A DNA stretch of 64,000 bases, from assembly GCA_027924585.1 (NCBI GenBank), contig BSBM01000994.1, positions 7,695,001 through 7,759,000 on the forward strand. Reading direction: 5' to 3'. The notes below the pieces were generated by a model. The model did no database searches. It worked only from the letters and a program-made list of their open reading frames with translations, and was not told the origin of the DNA. Made by a program: the position numbers and the translations under genes. The stretch comes from Larix kaempferi. Taxonomy: Eukaryota; Streptophyta; Pinopsida; Pinales; Pinaceae. Below are positions 56,680 to 64,000 of the stretch, in pieces (position 1 is the first letter of the stretch; every line of letters starts with the position of its first letter).

Positions 56680-59654
56680 CTGCAAAACTCACAAAACCAA
56701 TTGCAGAATTAATTAGAAACTATGGTTCCAAGGCTAGTGATAAAATTGCAGCAACTGGCTTCATTGAATTCAATTTTTTCTAAGCCAAGGTATTCTCATC
56801 AGGAAAAACAATGTAATTCCATAGTTCCAATTCTCCAAAATATAAAAGTCTTGTATTATATTCACTCTTGTGGCCCAAACCCAAGAATAGAAAAACACCA
56901 CTACTAAACTTACATGCTCATGAATCCAAATATAGCAATCTCCAAAAATAGTAGCAGCAAAAATAGCAAGAAACTTTTTCAAATATAAAACAGTCCACAT
57001 AGAGAATTTACTTCTAAACCTGGCATGCATCAACTCAAAATAGCCATTCCTAGAAATAGACAAAATCTAAAAATAGAAATGACTAAAAAATACACATGCA
57101 AGCTTAGAGTCATTTGCTTGTAAGTATGGGACGCTTGGAATAATGATTTCTAAAAATATAAGTTCTATACATAGAGCCTTTCTTGAAATAGAAAAATCAC
57201 CTTGTTCAAGCCCTTGGCACCTTTGAATACATTATGCATACATACATCAGAATGCCCTGCTAAAAATAGAACATGTCTATATACCATTATGCATATCAAA
57301 CCATAATGATCTAAATGTGATATAAATCATGGAGTGAAGAAAGTTGAAGTGAAGATACCATGCAAGAAAGCTATCCAATTCGTAACTTGAAAATGAAGAT
57401 CCATGACCATGTGCCAAGTTTGGTTAAAGCATTGATGAAATGCCAAAGAAGAATATGCAATGATAATGTGGTTGGTGCTAGGATGTTGAAAAACCAAGAA
57501 CTTAACTCTACTATAATGATGAACTTATGAAGTGCTACTTTTGAGTAATAAATATAACATGACACAATGGTTGTTATGCTAATGTATTTTAATGTTTCAA
57601 TGGCCTAATATGTAGATATGCATGTGTGTAGTGTTGTGGAGGGCTTTTCATATTGCTATATGTTGAATACCCATTATACATAGAAACTACTAATTATAGA
57701 CGTGCCCAAAAAATAAGTCTGCAAAAAAAAGAAAAAAACTTGAAAGGTTGATTTTAAATGTACCCTAACATGCTGAAAAATTAATGTAGAAATCAATGAG
57801 GACCCAATACTGGAACCACTTCAAAACATTGTTAACTATGGCGTGTCTCATACAATGAAGTATTGCAAACGACTATTCTAGAAAGATGATTGCAATGATG
57901 TAATATAATCAATGCATAAGATATTAAAGGGAGATAGAGGAAACAAATCTCACTTAAAACCCTTCAAATGAGGCAAGTCACGGTTATAATTTCCCTAATT
58001 AACAAGTTCCAGTTATTGGTATTTTGATCTCTTTTTGTTTACCTCTCTTCCTTTCCACTATCCCTCACTATGGTTATGGTCAAGCCCTGTTTATTCTAAT
58101 TTGTTTCTTGCAAGTGTATACAGTGCCAATCCAAAATGAAAAACAATGAATAACCATTTATTGGCCAATATAATGAATTTCATACAAATGGATGACTAAA
58201 CAGTTAAATTGTATGGTAGTTGACATCTTTGTCTCATTTAGGAAACTGGAAACAATAATGTTGTCCAAACTTGAGCTCCCTACAAATTTATAAGCAAATG
58301 AGACACAAGGCCAATACTTAGGCAGAGCACATGTTTGGAAACCAAAGGAAGGAAGGAAAATCAATAGAACTTTGATTAATAATCTTGCAAGCTAATTTTC
58401 ATCTTGAAGACCAAAGCAATTGATAGCACATTGCTAGATAGTTGTTTGTGTACAATTTAAGAAACCAATGGCCATGCTTATACAACCATGGAATTACACT
58501 TTATTTGTCACTGAGTTCTCTATTACCATTGCAAGACCTATGTATGAAAATATAGACTCCCCAATAATGTTACTGGATAGAATCATGGCTTTGTGGAGAC
58601 TAGACATAAGCATCACAATGTGTGAAAACATAACCTATGACTTTAAGATATAAGAGAGGGCCTCTTTTTGTACATAAATGTCACCTCTATTTCCATTTGT
58701 CCTTAATCAAATCATTTCCTACAATCAAAATCCATGCAAGAATTTCATTGGCCTAATTCCAATCTATAAGTTTCCAAGTTGAAATGAAGTCATAACAATG
58801 GCCTTCCCTTGTCATGATTGAAATATCTTTGTATTCCCTTCTCCTACTCAAATTTCCATCCACCCGTACTCATATTTTCATCTATGATGCTAATATTGAG
58901 CTAGGGACTCGCTATTGTATTTGTCCCCTACTCCTTTCGTATTTTCTTTCTTTCGACGTTACTTAATCCTGCTCTTTCATGCAGTTCTCATGTATCAGTT
59001 AGGTTAGCTTACTTTATGCTTTCAGAACCATGAATGATGTTCTTGGTCTGTTATTTGAACCATGAATATTTCCATAATGAGCATTGGCATTGCTTAAAGA
59101 CAAGGCCTGATATCTCATTGCTCTTCCACCAACTAAAGTCAGCGACATAATCAATGCCTCAATGCTATACCAGATAGTAGGTTAAATTCCAATATATCAA
59201 CATCCTTCATTCCATTTTTTTCATGGGAATTGATATCTAACCTGAGAGCTGACAAGAGTAGTTTCACAATTTTCTCATAAATCACCTTTCCAAGGAAATC
59301 CATATGCATTGTAGTTATTCCTTCCTTGTTCTTGAAATTGACAATGATTGGAAAATAAGCTAAAACCCTTTTTTTCATTTTGTAGGTGAAATTAGATGTA
59401 AACAGAAGAGCCCTTGAAGGGCTTGAACTGTGGGATATTATATTTATCAACATTTCCGTTAAACTATGGTTTTGATATACAGAGATCATAATATATGTTC
59501 TTAAAGCTCAATAAAATGAAGAAGTTTCCATAGAGTTGAATCATTATTGTTGATGCTAAATAATACCTAGAAAATAATAATGTCCATATTGAATGGCACT
59601 TTTAATTGCATAAATATGCACAGTTGAAGATAGATTTGAACCAAACATAAAGAT
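56680..59654. other. Intergenic DNA, no gene recognised
   Basis: No upstream HAK/KUP exon was found. It contains one copy of an 81-bp dispersed repeat (56847-56927). Open frames of 60-110 codons on both strands have no recognisable domain. Confidence 0.5.
56847..56927. repeat. 81-bp dispersed repeat, copy 1
   Basis: AGTCTTGTATTATATTCACT through TGCTCATGAATCC; differs by about one base from 62053-62133. Confidence 0.92.
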
Positions 59655-59781
59655 ACCTATTGAAAGAGATGGGTTCTATTTTCCGTGTTGAACATCCCCG
59701 TAAATTCATCTTGAATTATCTAGCTCAAGTGGAAGCACCTCCAGAATTGATGCAAGAGGCTTGGAATTTGGCAAATGACAG
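59655..59781 (+). pseudogene. Cyclin-L (CYCL1-type) single exon fragment
   Basis: Intact cyclin L pairs with CDK11/CDKG-type kinases and links transcription to splicing. The exon translates to LLKEMGSIFRVEHPRKFILN, YLAQVEAPPELMQEAWNLAN and then D, ending at a donor CAG|GTATCC (59782). This matches the cyclin-L box stretch KEMGF..HVEHPHKFI.NYLA.LE.P.EL.QEAWNLAND. I find no neighbouring exon (the next should begin S-L-R-T-T-L) on either side, so it is isolated. No stop is present in this short piece. The upstream boundary is uncertain. Confidence 0.82.
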
Positions 59782-60982
59782 GTATCCTTGAGGAACTTAA
59801 TTGATTTTCTTTTTCTTTTTCAGTTATTTAATAAGTTGAAGTTGACTGAATTATATTTGATATATGTGTATAGTGACATTTGATTTGTGGGAGTAAATCA
59901 TCGGGCATAATAAGGTATTCATAATTGAGGCAATATGTTGATGCTAAAATCTAACTTAAAGAATCTTGTATCTAAAGCTATAACCATTAAGCTCACTGCA
60001 ACCTATTGGTATTGATCTTGTTTTTGCATTAATTATGCATCTACACAGCATCTTAGTTGTGCAATATGCTTGCTAGCCTAGCCAAAATAATACTGGCTTG
60101 TACTATGTTGTGTCATATCTGGCTAGTATACATTTGCATGCATATAAGAGCAGGCTTGCGAAGCACATCACAAACATGTCTATTGGTCAATTGATTTGGC
60201 TGCAACCTAGAAAACCTATTGCATGTGAGTTTTGTTTTTATTTTAGTTGCTTGTACCGATTCTTTCTTGCAACATTGCTTTTTTCTGTAGTACAACCATT
60301 GAGAATTTAATCTTTAATTTCAGAACATGTTTGTCTATGTTATTTGAGCTGCAACAATTGCTCTTTTCTATATTTTTTGTCTGGTATAATCTGGCATATC
60401 TTATTGTAGGAACATGTTATCAGTTTATTTTGTTGACTGCCTTATTTCTTTTAACAGTAAAGGTTGTATTTTGTATTAAGAAAAACTATGGATGAATTGG
60501 ATAGCAAGATACGCAATGTATAGAATTGGACATATCTTTATATCAAATACATAAAGTCTAGCTTCTAGAAATTCCTTATTCCCGAGTCTCCAGTTTCTGC
60601 CATTATAGGCCTAGCAGGTATACTTCCTTACAAATTGAAAAATAAACAGAACTACTCGACAAAACATTGCATATGAAAATCATATATAAGAACATTTGAA
60701 TATTTGTGTAGTTAGCAACAAGCTAACTCTAAGTACATTGAACAACCTTCGGTACTTGATTCAACTAGGATTGGCCTGGAAGGACATTCATATCTCTCAG
60801 AGTTCCCTCATTGAATGAAGGAAGAAATGAACCTCTGAACACTTACCTGCTCTCCAATTTTAATCTCAAAAACCAAGCTGATCCTTGTATCTATCCTTGG
60901 GTTTTTGCATCCTTGCATTTGCCACACCAGAACAGTTTTGGTTCATTGGTTGCTCGAACAATCAGAATTTCAGGTATGTAAA
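59782..60982. other. Intergenic DNA with one unassigned exon-like stretch
   Basis: A stretch at about 60840-60970 reads NTYLLSNFNLKNQADPCIYP and WVFASLHLPHQNSFGSLVAR before a donor-like CAG|GTATG. It looks protein-like, but I do not recognise it. Confidence 0.35.
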
Positions 60983-61247
60983 GAATATTTCCTTCGTTAA
61001 ATATGTTTGCATTTACTTGATGTTGTAATTTATTGTAGTTGAACTAGTTTATTTAATTTTTGACATCATTCAGAAATTACCCAAAAGGATGCTTCTGGTT
61101 TACCATGGGTTCCATGAATATTTCCTTCGTTAAATATGTTTGCATTTACTTGATGTTGTAATTTATTGTAGTTGAACTAGTTTATTTAATTTTGACATCA
61201 TTCAGAAATTACCCAAAAGGATGCTTCTGGTTTACCATGGGTTCCAT
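60983..61247. repeat. 133-bp tandem duplication, nearly exact
   Basis: Copy 1 60983-61115, copy 2 61116-61247, each starting GAATATTTCCTTCGTTAAAT and ending in ATGGGTTCCAT(G). A single T is missing in the second copy, so the duplication is young. Confidence 0.95.
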
Positions 61248-64000
61248 TTTGCTGACAACAAAATTAGTTTAGTTAGCATAGTCAATTCACACTTTCAGAC
61301 TGTATAGTTGTCTCCTAGATTCCATCTATTTGTACACATGATGGAAAACACCCCATTAGTAGCCCTACCCAAAACAACCATGATCCCTTGCCCAAGTTTC
61401 CTTGTATTATTTTCCATACGCCTATCCCAAGTTCCCACGAGTGAAAATTTAAGTGGTGAAATTTCACCATTGTGCTAAATAATAAAAATTAAAATGTTGA
61501 AAAAAATGAAATTTTATTATTACAATGTTAAAATTGTCCAACACAAAAAATATATAATATATTTCTTACATTAACACATTAGCCCAGTTAAAATATCTAT
61601 AAAAATGAAAGCGCTCTTTTTCCCTGAATCTTTACCAATGCAGCATGATTATCACCAAGATTTCTTTGATTCTCTGCATTAAATGACAAATTCACTAACA
61701 TTTCTTCATTTTTTTGCAATGGAGTGTCAAATTTGCCTTGAGTTCTCCAATTCTGCAGGGTAAAACCCCAAATTCACCTTGTGGTCTTGGATAATGGGGT
61801 TTGGCGGTCATGGTTTGCTATAATAAGTAAACATCTGGTTTCTTCAAAGGTTCTATATTCTCATCAATATCAACACCTAAAATGGAACTTGGTTTAAGAG
61901 GTCTTGGGATTTCAAGCCTTCCAACCTTTGGTCTATCAAGGTTAACACTAGAAAATAATGGGTATGTGATGATCAATCTTTATTCACCTGAAAAATTAAT
62001 TTTGGTAATGGAGAGGATATGCAGTGTGTTAGATTTGGGGATTTTGTTGAAGAGTCTTGTATTATATTCACTCTTGTGGCCCAAACCCAAGAATATAAAA
62101 ACACCACTACTAAACTTACATGCTCATGAATCCTTGGTGGTGTGCCCCAGGTTTGTTCCCCCTATCTGATACCACACACTAACACAAATTTGTGTTACTT
62201 TGAACTAAAATACCATTTATAGCATAGAACAAGTCCCACTTTTTGGATCCAAGGAATAGTAAGTAGAACCTTAAGGATTAAATATGCTAAATATCAATTA
62301 ATCGATAGGATTTTGTTCAGGAAAAATTATGACGTTGTTCTACTTATATGTTTGGAAGAAAATGATGCTAGTAAGGTTCTTCATTCACAAACAAACCCAA
62401 CAGTAAACATATGCATGTGTTTCTTACTGGCATTGTCTATGTATCTTTTCACAAAAAAATTATAGATTTGCAACGACCTTCAAGAGACAAAGGAAGGCAT
62501 AACTAACATCCAAATTCGCTATAGATGTATTCTTCTTGGGCAATTCCTTACCAACCTTCATATTTAGCTACAAATTCACTGGAGCGGTATTCCTCTCAGC
62601 CAATTCCTTCACTTTCAAACTCCTTTTCAACAACCTCCAAGTTATGTCAGTGGATGCTCTATCCATGGCACTGCATTGATGTATATAAATGCTATTTAAA
62701 CCCCTAATTTCCTCAGACTGATGCTATGAATATACATGAAACCCTTGGAATAGACATGAAACTCTTCAATTCATTTATAAATACCCTCTCTAAACCCTCA
62801 AAACACCCCCTCCCACCAAAGAAAAATATTTACATCAAACGAAGGTATGGAATTCGGTGAGCAGCTTTAGGAAGAAACATTTAGGGTAAAATGAATTATC
62901 CTCTCAGACACACCAAATCCAACCTCCCTTCAACCCATCAAAGAAAACCTCCCTTTGACCCGCCAAATCCAAATTTATGGCACCAAATCCCTTCGACCTG
63001 CCAAATCCAAATTTATGGCACCAACATCCCAGGTTGAACGAGTCACTCTAGAATTTTGGAGCACTCTGCATGCAGAGCAAAAAATTAACGGGGTAATACT
63101 GTAATGGTCAAAGGCATACTATCATTTTCTCCTTATGCACGCAACCACCTCGTTTCTCATTGCTCCAAACAATGGAAAATGGAAAAGAAGATTTCATGGC
63201 CCAAGAAAGATGGAAAGTGTGCCCTGAGAAATCATGATGGAAAGCATGGCCTAGGAAATCTTGCAATGATATGTTTTTGTTTCGTTTGTGTTATTTTTTT
63301 ATTCGTTATGTTATTTTTACAATTTTTTTAATTTTGTTTTTAATTCATGTTTATAATTAGTTATATATTTAACAACATCGTTGTCCAACCCACCCACCAA
63401 AGTATAACGTGTTGTGTGTGTTGGGCAGGGTACTATGGCAAGTACCTATAATGTGTCTTATATATGTGAGTTAGATATATACATATGATTAGTTATGGAT
63501 ATGTCGAATATGAATCTATAACCACATAATTCACCTATGAATCAAGGTGGGGTGGTGTATTTATAGAAAATGTGAAGGTATAACGGTTAGTGGGGTGGTA
63601 TATTCATAGAAAATGTGAAGGTTTAGTGGTTATCATTTATAGGGTATAGTGGTGTATTCCTTTATAAATTGTTTAATTTAAAAATGTTGTTAATAGACTT
63701 CATACATTTGACATACGAATCAGTTTGGTGGGTTAACTTGAGTGATTGAGTTATGTGAATTGGAAGTAGAAGGCCATGGGGTCAAGTCTTCGAGTTGGAT
63801 GCCTATATAAAGAGTGTGAGCCTTACTCATAAATATTGTGAATCTCACTCAATGTCCTTGTCGGGTTAGGTTCCCAAAAATACAACTAAATGGGGCAATG
63901 GGACAACTCCTTGGTCTTTCACTTCTCCTCCATGGGGCAATGAGGGAAAAGATGGTCATTTGATTCACTATGTATAATATGGGTGACCTTCATGTTTATA
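61248..64000. other. Intergenic DNA, no gene recognised
   Basis: It contains the second 81-bp dispersed repeat (62053-62133) and a short direct repeat ATCCAAATTTATGGCACCAA near 62967 and 63006. Open frames at 61882-62169 and 63104-63331 show no domain. Confidence 0.5.
62053..62133. repeat. 81-bp dispersed repeat, copy 2
   Basis: Same orientation as 56847-56927; part of the open frame at 61882-62169. Confidence 0.92.

Overview
The window looks like repeat-dense nuclear DNA of a seed plant. Short exons with plant-type GT/AG splice sites, plant-specific families (TIR1/AFB auxin receptor, HAK/KUP potassium transporter, IRK-interacting protein) and plant Ty3/gypsy, Copia-like, CACTA and LINE remnants support this. 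A gymnosperm is my guess, from the retrotransposon load, the very long LTRs and the gene-fragment density; the sequence does not prove it. I see no complete intact cellular gene. The cellular coding pieces found are truncated or carry stops or frameshifts, apart from one single-exon cyclin-L fragment that is merely partial.

Layout. 1-4767: intergenic, with a 153-bp tandem duplication and a LINE 3' end. 4768-8547: one exon of methylmalonate-semialdehyde dehydrogenase and the last exon of a TIR1/AFB receptor, both with stops. 8660-19805: an IRK-interacting-protein-like pseudogene split by a 10,073-bp LTR retrotransposon (two 2,120-bp LTRs, TTATG target duplication) whose internal region has no recognisable coding. 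20850-24236: a tRNA-like sequence, a CACTA-type MITE, a Tat-lineage integrase/RNase H fragment, a (TA)n tract and a plant-mobile-domain-like pseudogene on the minus strand.

26474-38576 is a four-level nest. An LTR element (E) has its 5' LTR split by a probable tRNA-derived SINE. The SINE is split by a minus-strand Copia-like gag-only element, whose 3' LTR is split by an internally deleted Ty3/gypsy element. The Copia-like element also carries a third LTR that is half inverted. 39233-46755 holds two solo LTRs with perfect 5-bp target duplications (1,464 bp, plus; 5,110 bp, minus). The larger one contains an 81-bp minisatellite.

46756-64000: degenerate repeats, a CACTA terminus with 35-bp hairpin repeats, a tRNA-Val(UAC)-like sequence, a UPL1/UPL2-type HECT ligase pseudogene (minus), a decayed Ty3/gypsy pol with a 772-bp tandem duplication, four exons of a HAK/KUP transporter (minus) and one cyclin-L exon (plus). 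The rest is AT-rich intergenic DNA with small tandem duplications. The genes do not form a pathway. The window is mainly a record of transposition, recombination and gene-fragment decay.
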